DNA of 64,000 nt, taken from positions 6,378 through 70,377 of the forward strand of contig NZ_NOLJ01000010.1 of NCBI RefSeq assembly GCF_002246015.1, read 5' to 3'. The notes beneath the pieces are model-generated. The model was not told the DNA's origin and did no database searches. It saw only the letters and a program-made list of their open reading frames with translations. The position numbers and the translations under genes were made by a program. This document shows, piece by piece, positions 26,971 through 35,473 of this stretch. The number at the start of each line of letters is the position of its first letter. Position 1 is the first letter of the stretch. The DNA is from Nostoc sp. 'Peltigera membranacea cyanobiont' 210A. GTDB lineage: Bacteria > Cyanobacteriota > Cyanobacteriia > Cyanobacteriales > Nostocaceae.

Positions 26971-27816
26971 ATGCGAATGTTCTTACGTAAAGCAGGTAGT
27001 CTAAGACGTATTCTGCCGATAAATGAACGGTTTTGGGCAAAGTTTGATTTACTGAGAACTTTAGTACGTCGGGATTTAGAGGCGCGGTATAAGGGTTCTG
27101 TTTTAGGCAATTTGTGGCCTTTGCTAAATCAGCTATCACAATTACTGATTTACACTTATGTGTTTTCGGTCGTCTTGAAGGTGAAGTTGAGCATCAAAAC
27201 CTTACCAGAAAATAACTTCACCTTTGGTTTGTGGCTATTTGCGGGATTATTACCTTGGATTGCTTTTAGTGGTGGTTTAGGTCAGGCTGCTAGTTCTGTA
27301 ATTGGACAACCAAATTTAGTCAAAAAAGTGGTGTTTCCTCTAGGATTGTTACCACTAGTGCCAATTTTATCAACCTTTATTGAGAGTTCCTTTGGTTTAA
27401 TAGCATTGATTTTTTTTGTGGCGATCAGTTCTCATACTATACACACGACCTTGGCATTATTGCCGTTGGTGTGGATACCACAATTATTGATGACAGCAGG
27501 ATTGGGTTATTTAACGGCTAGTATGACAGTATTTGTGCGAGATATACCCCAGACATTGACAGTAATTTTGAATATTTGGATGTATTTAACACCAATTATT
27601 TATCCCGCCTCAGCAATTCCAGAGGAATGGCGGGGATGGGTATTTTGGTTAAATCCGATGACAGCGATCGCAGAAGTTTATCGTGACATAGTTTTAGTGG
27701 GAGAGGTGAAGCATTGGGGTGAGTTAGGAGTTGCTTCACTAATTGCGCTGGCGATGTTTTGCGGTGGATTATGGTGTTATCGACGCTTACGTCCGGCATT
27801 TGCAGATGTATTGTAA
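26971..27816 (+). CDS. ABC transporter permease, polysaccharide export (Wzm type)
   Basis: Inner-membrane subunit of an ABC-2 exporter that moves a lipid-linked glycan across the membrane. The 281-residue protein has an amphipathic N-terminus, six predicted membrane helices, and the family patterns RRDLEARYKGSVLGNLWPLLNQL, VRDIPQTLTVILNIWMYLTPIIY and WVFWLNPMTAIAEVYRD. ATG start at 26971, with another ATG two codons later. Its ATPase partner (29901) lies one gene downstream, split off by an unrelated repeat protein. It heads the polysaccharide locus. Confidence 0.92.
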   Translation: MRMFLRKAGSLRRILPINERFWAKFDLLRTLVRRDLEARYKGSVLGNLWPLLNQLSQLLIYTYVFSVVLKVKLSIKTLPENNFTFGLWLFAGLLPWIAFSGGLGQAASSVIGQPNLVKKVVFPLGLLPLVPILSTFIESSFGLIALIFFVAISSHTIHTTLALLPLVWIPQLLMTAGLGYLTASMTVFVRDIPQTLTVILNIWMYLTPIIYPASAIPEEWRGWVFWLNPMTAIAEVYRDIVLVGEVKHWGELGVASLIALAMFCGGLWCYRRLRPAFADVL

Positions 27817-28064
27817 CTTAATAGGAAAAGTTAAGCACGCGGCAAGTTGCAAGTTACTTTATTGGTTGTCAGGATTATCCTTGAATAACAAGAAAAATTT
27901 CCTACGTAAAATTATGTATTTTTTTAGTATAACTTGCTTGCTAGTTTTAATTAGTTGAGATTATACTGAGTAGCACGCAATGCCTGCTCCTGGTTTTGTC
28001 TTTGTAAATTTAAACCAACAGGAATGGGTGTAGTGCCAATTCATCTCTAACCCCCAAGAAATTT

Positions 28065-29522
28065 ATGGCTGTTAACTTATTTGATGCCAGTTTCTACCGT
28101 GCTGCTAACGCCGACTTAGCTAGAGCAGGCTTGACGACAGATGGACAGTTGCTTTCACACTTTCAAAACTCTGGTATAGATGAAGGACGGGCTTTTAGTG
28201 CCTTTACCGACCTTAACTTCTATCGCTCTAGTAGCAGCGATTTGGCTTCTTTTAACAACCGTCAAGCTTACGAGCATTTAGGAAAATTTGGTGTAGCAGA
28301 AGGACGCCAATTTTCTCAGTTTTTCGATGTCAACTTTTACTTAGCTGTTAACCCTGATGTAAATCAAGCCTTTGGCGGTAATCGCGAACGAGCTTATGAA
28401 CATGCGCGAGGCTTAGGTGTCAACGAGGGACGTGAATTTTCACCATTTATTGCTGACTTAAACGATTATTATTTGGCGGCGAATCCCGATTTGAAACAAG
28501 CCTTTGGGGATAATCGTGCTAAAGCACTGGAGCATTTAGTAATTTCTGGTGTCAGAGAAGGACGCAGTTTTTCACCATTTGTTGATATCAACTACTATTT
28601 GTCTAACAATAGCGATGTCAATCAAGCCTTTGGAGGCGATCGCTATCGTGCTTTTGGGCATTTAGAAACATTTGGACTGAATGAAGGACGGAAACTCACT
28701 CCGGCTTTTGATGTAAATTATTACCGCAATACCTATTCAGACTTGAGAAATGCAGGTTTAACAACTAACCGTCAACTTTATCAGCATTGGGTGGTTTTTG
28801 GGGCGTTCAATGATGGGCGGTCTGGTACACCAGATCCAGGTAATTCATTAAATACTGCTCTCAACCTTGGTAATCAAGATGATAACGGCACTTTATTTAA
28901 TGGCTCTATCGGTGGTAGTGACACTAATGATTATTACCGTTTTACGCTAACTAATGTTCGCAGTATTAGTGCAACACTTAACAATGTGAACGCAGATTTA
29001 GACTTATCGCTACTCGATGCTAATGGTAGTTCGCTCCTGAGTTCTACAAGTAATAATGATACTGGTGATGGAGTTACTTACTTTGCCTTAAACCCTGGTA
29101 CATACTACATCCGAGTCTATCCAGGCGTGAATGGCGCATCTTCTACTTACAATTTAGGAGTAAATTGTAGTTCCATTGTAGACGCTGGCAATACCCTCAG
29201 TAGTGCTCTTCCTTTGACTGGATTCGATGCACCTAAGTCATCCGGTGTTATCCGAGAGACTGTAGGCGGTAGTGATACAAATGACTACTATAAGTTTATT
29301 GTGAATGAGAATCTTTCGTTGACTACATCACTATCTCCATTTACGGCAGATGCAAATTTGTATCTACTTAATTCCAATGGCAGTATTATCGGATCATCAA
29401 CGCAAACTGGCACTAACACAGATTCAATATTAAACGCTAGCTTAAGTCCTGGTACTTACTATATCCAGATTCAGGGTTTTGGCAGTAACACTGGTTACAC
29501 ACTGAATGCAATTACTACTTGA
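28065..29522 (+). CDS. repeat protein with six FDxxFYxxNPDVxxAF repeats and two PPC domains
   Basis: A 485-residue protein in two parts. Residues about 5-260 hold six repeats of about 42 residues, pattern F-D-x-N-F-Y-x-x-x-N-x-D-V-x-x-A-F-G...A-Y-E-H-x...G-x-x-E-G-R-x-F-S-P-F. Residues about 270-370 and 385-485 are two bacterial pre-peptidase C-terminal (PPC) beta-sandwich domains (GGSDTNDYYRFTL..., LNPGTYYIRVYPG). It has no N-terminal signal peptide, unlike most PPC proteins, so any export would have to be by type I or another route. It is encoded between the Wzm- and Wzt-type exporter genes, in the same direction. Surface or matrix role is inferred. Confidence 0.8.
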   Translation: MAVNLFDASFYRAANADLARAGLTTDGQLLSHFQNSGIDEGRAFSAFTDLNFYRSSSSDLASFNNRQAYEHLGKFGVAEGRQFSQFFDVNFYLAVNPDVNQAFGGNRERAYEHARGLGVNEGREFSPFIADLNDYYLAANPDLKQAFGDNRAKALEHLVISGVREGRSFSPFVDINYYLSNNSDVNQAFGGDRYRAFGHLETFGLNEGRKLTPAFDVNYYRNTYSDLRNAGLTTNRQLYQHWVVFGAFNDGRSGTPDPGNSLNTALNLGNQDDNGTLFNGSIGGSDTNDYYRFTLTNVRSISATLNNVNADLDLSLLDANGSSLLSSTSNNDTGDGVTYFALNPGTYYIRVYPGVNGASSTYNLGVNCSSIVDAGNTLSSALPLTGFDAPKSSGVIRETVGGSDTNDYYKFIVNENLSLTTSLSPFTADANLYLLNSNGSIIGSSTQTGTNTDSILNASLSPGTYYIQIQGFGSNTGYTLNAITT

Positions 29523-29900
29523 CTACTTTCACCAAGGCTACTCTGAGTTGTGATGCATAAAGTCAAAAGCAATTGCTAATTAGAGCGATCTATTTTGACT
29601 TTTTCGCATTAATGTGATATGTAAACTAGCTAGCTATATTGCCACAAATTTCGGCAACTGACTGAATGTAGTAAAAAAATAAACAAAAGCATAATTAGAG
29701 AAAACAATAAAACTTTTTTATGTTGTAGTACCATCCTGCTTGATACTTTAAGCTGGAAGTGGTACTTTTTGCTTGTCAATGTAATGCCATTGACTTTTGT
29801 GTAGTGAAAGATTTTGGCAAAATGGCAGCTATTACTGGGATAAGTTTCCCTAAAGTAGTTTGGTCATAGTTTGGGTGTATTGAGGAGAAAGCGCAAAGAC
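29523..29900. other. intergenic region before the Wzt-type gene
   Basis: About 380 nt with no gene apart from a terminator-like hairpin at 29727-29771. The AGGAG at 29883-29887 lies upstream of the ATG at 29901. Confidence 0.4.
29727..29771 (+). terminator. probable terminator after the repeat/PPC gene
   Basis: AGTACCA (29727-29733) pairs with TGGTACT (29760-29766) and runs straight into TTTTT. The 26-nt loop can form further pairs. It suggests the exporter ATPase gene has its own promoter. Confidence 0.5.
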
Positions 29901-31211
29901 ATGGGTGAAGAACTTGCAATTTCGTTAAAAAATGTCTCAAAGTGCTTTAAACGTTATGCTCGTCCCGTAGACAGACTAAAAGAAATTTTAGTGCCAGGAA
30001 AAAGTTACGCTCAAGAGTTTTGGGCGCTGCGGGATGTCTCTTTCGACGTAAATAAAGCCGAGACTATGGGCATTATCGGGCGCAACGGTGCAGGCAAGTC
30101 TACGCTTCTACAGATGATTTGTGGTACTTTGACACCAACAAATGGAGAAGTACAAGTCAATGGAAGAGTTGCAGCACTGCTAGAGTTGGGCGCTGGGTTT
30201 AATCCAGAATTCACCGGGCGAGAAAATGTGTATATGAATGGCGCAATCATGGGGCTTTCTCGCCAGGATGTGGATGAGCGCTTTGATAAAGTTGCCGCTT
30301 TTGCTGATATTGGAGACTTTATTGAACAACCAGTTAAGAGCTATTCTAGTGGAATGTATGTCCGACTGGCTTTTGCTTCAGCAATTCATGTTGATCCAGA
30401 TATTCTAATTGTGGATGAGGCATTGTCTGTAGGGGATATGTTCTTTCAAGCAAAGTGCATGACGCGGATGAAGCAGATGATGGATACTGGGGTAACAGTG
30501 CTGTTTGTAAGCCATGATGTTGGCGCTGTTAAAAGTCTTTGTCGTCAAGCAATTTTATTGAGTCATGGAGAGCTAATAACTTCTGGTTCAGCTAACCAAG
30601 TAGTAGAAAAGTATTTTTCAATGAAGGTTGAAAGTGAGCAAGTGATTCTTAAGCAAGATAAACTCAAGAATGATTCAATTGATTCAGAATTATTAGTTCA
30701 AAGTGATGAACATTCTTTTGTTAATAACTTAGATTTTCTAAAAAGAGCAGCTTTTCAAAGAATACAAAATGGGAAAGCAAGTTTTATCAACGTGCAGATT
30801 CTCAACGAAGAAGGTAAAAAAATATCTAACCTTGATTATGGACAAAATTTAATTTTAAGAATGCATATTGAAATTTATGAAGATATTGAAGAGCTAGTAT
30901 TTGGTTATCACATTAGAGATAAGAATGGTGCTGATATAGTGTATTCTGATAGTGAAATTGAAGATAAAACACTCAAGTCTGTTAAGCAGGGAGAAAGATA
31001 TATTATTGATTGGAAGTTTAAAGCTACCTTGATACAAGGTATCTATAATATTTCCTGTGTATTGTCAATTCCTATTCAATTTGAAATTGCTGTAGTAGAT
31101 TTTTGCGATTTTGTGCCATTAGCTGTTCAGTTTGGTGTAGCACCAAGAAAAGACGCACGTCTATATGGAAGCGTTCATTTGGATAACTGTCTAGAAATAT
31201 TGAAGTACTAA
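29901..31211 (+). CDS. ABC transporter ATP-binding protein, polysaccharide export (Wzt type)
   Basis: ATPase of the glycan exporter. From ATG 29901 (AGGAG upstream) the product has 436 residues; a TTG at 29871 in the same frame is a weaker start. The nucleotide-binding domain has Walker A GRNGAGKST, the signature YSSGM, Walker B ILIVDEAL and the switch His in VSHD. After about residue 260 follows a Wzt-C-like beta-sandwich (INVQILNEEGKKISNLDYGQNLILRMHIEI...), the domain that in E. coli O9a/O8 Wzt recognises the modified end of the glycan. A glycan with a capped or modified terminus is therefore a reasonable inference. The DNA becomes markedly AT-rich from here on. Confidence 0.92.
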   Translation: MGEELAISLKNVSKCFKRYARPVDRLKEILVPGKSYAQEFWALRDVSFDVNKAETMGIIGRNGAGKSTLLQMICGTLTPTNGEVQVNGRVAALLELGAGFNPEFTGRENVYMNGAIMGLSRQDVDERFDKVAAFADIGDFIEQPVKSYSSGMYVRLAFASAIHVDPDILIVDEALSVGDMFFQAKCMTRMKQMMDTGVTVLFVSHDVGAVKSLCRQAILLSHGELITSGSANQVVEKYFSMKVESEQVILKQDKLKNDSIDSELLVQSDEHSFVNNLDFLKRAAFQRIQNGKASFINVQILNEEGKKISNLDYGQNLILRMHIEIYEDIEELVFGYHIRDKNGADIVYSDSEIEDKTLKSVKQGERYIIDWKFKATLIQGIYNISCVLSIPIQFEIAVVDFCDFVPLAVQFGVAPRKDARLYGSVHLDNCLEILKY

Positions 31212-31538
31212 AATATGAGATAACATCAAATGCTGAAGTTATATATAATACACAAAGAATTATATATTAAATTTAGTTTATCTAAATTTGACTTACGTAA
31301 TTCAATTGATTTAGATTAACAACTTTCTTATGAAAAGAATACCCTAAATTTTTTTCATGATGGCTGGATATATAAAAATAAAATTAATAACCTATCAAAA
31401 CACAGTTGTTCAACTAATAAAAAATTAAAGTAAAAATATTATTTTGAGAGGTTTTTAGATTTATAAATAAAAAGTACTTCACATTTTCAAAAATAAAATA
31501 GAGATGTAGAAATTAAAGTGTTGAGGCTGTGAGGTGAA
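31212..31538. other. AT-rich intergenic region
   Basis: Strongly AT-rich, with no gene or clear repeat. It ends with GAGGTGAA immediately before the formyltransferase ATG, a good ribosome binding site. A promoter is likely but I cannot point to one. Confidence 0.4.
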
Positions 31539-32294
31539 ATGAACCTATTTTATAAAAATAATTTAATTATTGGAGATAATAGTAATTTACTAAAAAAAAT
31601 CTTTGATATTTTAGAGAAGAAACATTTAAATCAATATGCTGAATTTAGCTATGCCTGCTCTCCACAAACAGATATTGAACTACCTTTCATCTCTGATTTT
31701 AAATGTAATCAGATAGATGTCAACAAAGACATAAAAACTTTAGTTGATAAATTTGATTTAATTATATCTGCACACTGCAAGCAGATTTTTCCAGCAGAAC
31801 TAGTTACTGAAGTCAAATGTATAAACATACATCCAGGCTTTAATCCATATAATAGAGGTTGGTATCCTCATGTATTTAGTATTATTAATAAATTCCCAAC
31901 TGGTGCGACTATCCATGAAATGGATCAAAAGGTAGACCACGGTTCAATAATTATTCAGCGCCAGGTAGAAATATTTTCTTATGATACTTCAGATACTGTT
32001 TATAAGCGGATATTAGATGCTGAGTTAGATATCTTCTCTGAAGTAATAGAAAAAATACTTTACAATGATTATCACACTTACACTCTTGAAGAAGAAGGAA
32101 ATATAAATAAAAAAAAAGATTTTCAAAAAATTAGACAAATAAAACTAGAAAAAGTATATTCTGGCAGAGAAATTATCGATTTACTGCGTGCTTTGACACA
32201 TGGTGATTATCAAAATGCTTATTTTATAGATGACGAAAATAATAAAATTTTTATCCGGCTAACACTAGAACCAGAAGAAATTGTAAAAGAATGA
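31539..32294 (+). CDS. dTDP-4-amino-4,6-dideoxyglucose N-formyltransferase-like enzyme
   Basis: Sugar N-formyltransferase of the formyl-THF-dependent family (VioF/QdtF/WlaRD-like), expected to formylate the 4-amino group of a dTDP-4-amino-4,6-dideoxy sugar. The catalytic Asn-His-Asp triad is N96 and H98 in INIHPGFNPYNRGWYPH and D133 in GATIHEMDQKVDHGSI. Length 251 residues. ATG start at 31539 behind GAGGTGAA. Its stop overlaps the start of the aminotransferase (ATGA), so the two steps are translationally coupled. The sugar identity (Qui4NFo or a stereoisomer) is inferred from the pair. Confidence 0.85.
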   Translation: MNLFYKNNLIIGDNSNLLKKIFDILEKKHLNQYAEFSYACSPQTDIELPFISDFKCNQIDVNKDIKTLVDKFDLIISAHCKQIFPAELVTEVKCINIHPGFNPYNRGWYPHVFSIINKFPTGATIHEMDQKVDHGSIIIQRQVEIFSYDTSDTVYKRILDAELDIFSEVIEKILYNDYHTYTLEEEGNINKKKDFQKIRQIKLEKVYSGREIIDLLRALTHGDYQNAYFIDDENNKIFIRLTLEPEEIVKE

Positions 32295-33421
32295 TATCTC
32301 CTTTTCCAGAACCTATATATGTTACTCGTCCCCTACTACCAGATTTAAATAAGTTTAATCAAAAGCTTCAAGAAATTTGGCAAAGTCAATGGCTGACAAA
32401 TAATGGAAAACAACATTTAGAACTTGAGAAAAAACTAGAGCAAGTTCTAAAAATTCCTCATTTATCATTATTTAATAATGGCACGATTGCACTTGTAGTT
32501 GGGTGTCAAAGCTTACGTCTTTCTGGAGAAGTCATTACTACTCCTTTTACTTTCCCTGCGACTCCCCACGTTTTGACTTGGAACAATATTAAGCCGATAT
32601 TCTGTGATATTGATCCAGAAACGATGAATATTGATGCCAATAAGATTGAGTCAATGATTACCCCCCAAACAACAGCAATTCTAGGAGTTCATGTCTATGG
32701 TACTCCCTGTGATGTGGTCAAAATTCAGGAAATAGCTGATAAATATGGCTTAAAAGTAGTTTACGATGCCGCACACGCCTTTGGGGTAGAAATTGATGGT
32801 GTAGGTATTGGTAATTTTGGCGACTTGTCGATGATGAGCTTTCATGCTACAAAATTATTTCATACAGCCGAAGGAGGCGCTTTATTATTTAAGGATTATA
32901 ACTTGAAAGCCAGAGTGGAATTGTTAAAAAACTTCGGCATCAAAAATGCCGAGGAAGTAGTCATGCCAGGAATTAACGGTAAAATGAACGAAATTCAGGC
33001 AGCCCTGGGTCTAATTGTATTGGAATATATAGAGGAGGAAAGATATCAGCGCAAGCTACTAGTCGAGACATATCGCAAGTGTCTGCAAAATATGCCGGGT
33101 ATTAGTCTTTTGGCAGAAATTCCTGATATTACCAGCAGCTATCAGTATTTTGTAATTAGGATTGATCAGGAACTTTTTGGGTGTGATAGAGACTATGTAC
33201 ATAATCAATTTAAGCAATATAATGTCTTCACTCGCAAATACTTTTATCCTCTTTGTAGCGATTACCCATGCTACAAGTACCTACCATCATCTAGTAGCGT
33301 TAACCTGCCAGTTGCCAATCAAGTAGCTAAAGAGGTTTTATCATTACCCTTGTATGGTGGCTTAAGCGTTGATGATGTTAAAAAAATTTGTAACATAATG
33401 ATTGAAATTAGAGGCTATTAA
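32291..33421 (+). CDS. DegT/DnrJ/EryC1-family dTDP-4-keto-6-deoxysugar aminotransferase
   Basis: PLP-dependent sugar aminotransferase of 376 residues, probably making dTDP-4-amino-4,6-dideoxyglucose (VioA-like) for the neighbouring formyltransferase. The cofactor-binding aspartate is in VVYDAAHAFG (D159) and the PLP lysine in SFHATKLFHTAEGGA (K188); TTPFTFPATPHVL is also typical. ATG at 32291 overlaps the previous stop by four bases. It needs dTDP-4-keto-6-deoxyglucose from RmlA and RmlB; an RmlA type is in the locus but RmlB is not in the window. The next gene starts 3 nt after its stop. Confidence 0.87.
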   Translation: MISPFPEPIYVTRPLLPDLNKFNQKLQEIWQSQWLTNNGKQHLELEKKLEQVLKIPHLSLFNNGTIALVVGCQSLRLSGEVITTPFTFPATPHVLTWNNIKPIFCDIDPETMNIDANKIESMITPQTTAILGVHVYGTPCDVVKIQEIADKYGLKVVYDAAHAFGVEIDGVGIGNFGDLSMMSFHATKLFHTAEGGALLFKDYNLKARVELLKNFGIKNAEEVVMPGINGKMNEIQAALGLIVLEYIEEERYQRKLLVETYRKCLQNMPGISLLAEIPDITSSYQYFVIRIDQELFGCDRDYVHNQFKQYNVFTRKYFYPLCSDYPCYKYLPSSSSVNLPVANQVAKEVLSLPLYGGLSVDDVKKICNIMIEIRGY

Positions 33422-33424
33422 TCT

Positions 33425-34999
33425 GTGCCAAAAGTATCAGTAATTATTCCATCTTATAATCACGAAAAATATATATCAGAAACTATATATAGTGTATTAA
33501 GACAAAGCTATCAAGACTTTGAAATACTTATTACAGATGATTATTCGTCTGATAACACTATAAAAATTATTAAAGAATTTAATGACCCAAGAATTAGGCT
33601 TTTTTGCTTTCCAAAAAATCGGGGTGCGGCTGTTGCTGCGAACAATTGCATTAAAGAAGCAAGAGGCGAATTTATTGCAATGTTAAGTTCTGATGATATT
33701 TTCAATCCCGATAAGTTGGCAAAGCAAGTTAGTTATTTGGAAGAAAATACAGATGTCGGTGCTGTTTTTAGTTATGCTCATATTATTGATGATGATGGAA
33801 ATGATTTTAATCAAGAAAACCACTTTTATAAACAAATTTTTCTCCAACCAAACCGCACTCGTTTTGAATGGTTAAATCATTTTTTCTTTAAAGGGAACTG
33901 CTTATGTCATCCTAGTGCATTGGTTCGTAAGAAATGCTACAATGATGTGGGACAATATGATGAGAGATTTGCCCAACTACCTGATTTTGACTTCTGGATC
34001 AGGCTTTGCATGAAGTATAATATCTATATAATACCTGAAGAATTGATCAAATTTCGTATCCGTAATAATGAGGCTAATGCAAGCGGGAATAGGCCAGAAA
34101 CAAGAATTCGTCATCAGATAGAGTGTAAACAAATTTTAAATAATTATTGTTCGCCGGAAGTACGCAATAACTTTTATAAAATATTTCCCGAAGCGGGATT
34201 AGATGTAACCCACAATCAAGATGTTGAAGAATCTATTTACCTGCAAATCGCTCTGCTAGCAATTAAAGTTAGTCTACCTGCATACCAAAGTTTTGGAATA
34301 GATAAGCTTTATGAGCTACTTGATAGTAGAAATGACACCTTTGAAAAAATTATAAAAAAATACGCTTTTGATTTTACTAATTTAATAGCAATTACAGGTC
34401 AATATGATGTATACGGTTTTATTAGTAAAGAAAATTTGTCTTTGGAACTTGAACAAACTAAAGCAGAATTAGAGCGTTCGCAATCACAATTCCAACAAAC
34501 TCAAACAGAACTAGAGCGCTCACAATCACAATTTCAGCAAACTCAAACAGAACTAGAGCGCTCACAATCACAATTTCAGCAAACTCAAACAGAACTAGAG
34601 CGCTCACAATCACAATTTCAGCAAACTCAAACAAAACTAGAGCGCTCACAATTGCAATTCCAACAAACTCAAACAGAACTAGAGCGCTCATATTCTCAAT
34701 TCCAACAAACTCAAACAGAACTAGAGCGCTCATATTCTCAATTCCAACAAACTCAAACAGAACTAGAGCGTTCGCAATCACAATTTCAAGACACTCAAAT
34801 GAAACTAGAAAATCTACAATCCTTGTTGCAACAGACGCAGGTGAAACTAAAATCTTGCCAGTCAGAACTGCATTATAATCAACTTGAATTACAACAGCTT
34901 CAAACTAAGATTACAGCAATGGAGAGCAGTAAGTTTTGGAAATTGCGAAAAGTATGGTTTCAACTAAAATCAGGCTTGGGTTTAGAAGGGAATGAGTAA
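33425..34999 (+). CDS. family 2 glycosyltransferase with a long repetitive coiled coil
   Basis: GT-A fold glycosyltransferase of 524 residues, starting at GTG 33425, 3 nt behind the aminotransferase. Residues 1-215 form the catalytic domain (VSVIIPSYNHEKYI, LITDDYSSDNT, the acidic SSDDI, FDFWIRL). Residues 348-459 are eight near-identical 14-residue units (ELERSQSQFQQTQT), followed by two or more diverged ones up to about 500, which should form a parallel coiled coil. It ends SKFWKLRKVWFQLK, a C-terminus I have seen in other cyanobacterial transferases. The coiled coil could set distance or oligomerise the enzyme, as rods do in chain-length rulers; that is inference. Confidence 0.9.
   Translation: MPKVSVIIPSYNHEKYISETIYSVLRQSYQDFEILITDDYSSDNTIKIIKEFNDPRIRLFCFPKNRGAAVAANNCIKEARGEFIAMLSSDDIFNPDKLAKQVSYLEENTDVGAVFSYAHIIDDDGNDFNQENHFYKQIFLQPNRTRFEWLNHFFFKGNCLCHPSALVRKKCYNDVGQYDERFAQLPDFDFWIRLCMKYNIYIIPEELIKFRIRNNEANASGNRPETRIRHQIECKQILNNYCSPEVRNNFYKIFPEAGLDVTHNQDVEESIYLQIALLAIKVSLPAYQSFGIDKLYELLDSRNDTFEKIIKKYAFDFTNLIAITGQYDVYGFISKENLSLELEQTKAELERSQSQFQQTQTELERSQSQFQQTQTELERSQSQFQQTQTELERSQSQFQQTQTKLERSQLQFQQTQTELERSYSQFQQTQTELERSYSQFQQTQTELERSQSQFQDTQMKLENLQSLLQQTQVKLKSCQSELHYNQLELQQLQTKITAMESSKFWKLRKVWFQLKSGLGLEGNE
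34466..34801 (+). repeat. tandem 42-bp coding repeat
   Basis: Eight consecutive 42-bp units, each coding one 14-residue coiled-coil unit in the glycosyltransferase gene. The middle units are identical or nearly so at the DNA level (CAGAACTAGAGCGCTCACAA...), which implies recent expansion or homogenisation. The copy number is expected to vary between strains. Confidence 0.92.
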
Positions 35000-35473
35000 A
35001 AAAGCCCTAGTGTTTGATTACAAAAGAAAATCGTAACTGCTGCGATTGCAAATTCAGATAAAATACGCTCTATCCTGACAATGAAGATTAAGAAATTATT
35101 CTAGGTAAATATAGGGTGCTTGAAATTTTAAATCCTTATTGACTGGTGTATGAAATTGTGATAAATCAATAAAGTGATCAAAAAAGGATTTTATCTGAAC
35201 ATTATGTACCCTCAAATGGTAAATTTATATAAATAAATGAAATGCGTTTTCTATTAGTACTTAAGTACTAATAGAAAACGCATTACGTTAACGGTACGAG
35301 CGCAATGATGTAAAATGTACAGAATTATATTGTTCTAATAATTAATCGGGATATTAAGTTTAAATATAAATAGTATTTAAAACAACCTTTTTTGTTATTC
35401 CCAAGTAAAAATAAACTTCAACCAATAGGGTGAAGAATATTGGTTATGTGCATCTACCAAATTGAGGATCGAT
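35000..35473. other. AT-rich intergenic region with a large palindrome
   Basis: No gene in 470 AT-rich nt apart from the perfect palindrome listed separately at 35241-35284. GAGG just before 35474 serves as the ribosome binding site of the next gene. Confidence 0.45.
35241..35284. repeat. perfect 44-nt palindrome
   Basis: AATGCGTTTTCTATTAGTAC-TT followed directly by its exact reverse complement, with no spacer. It has no flanking T run. It could extrude as a cruciform, be a two-fold protein site, or be a dispersed hairpin element. Confidence 0.85.

Noticed and set aside
34458..34781. A 107-codon minus-strand frame made of ALVLFEF repeats
   Set aside because: It is the mirror of the 42-bp coiled-coil repeats in the glycosyltransferase gene; the repeats keep several frames open.
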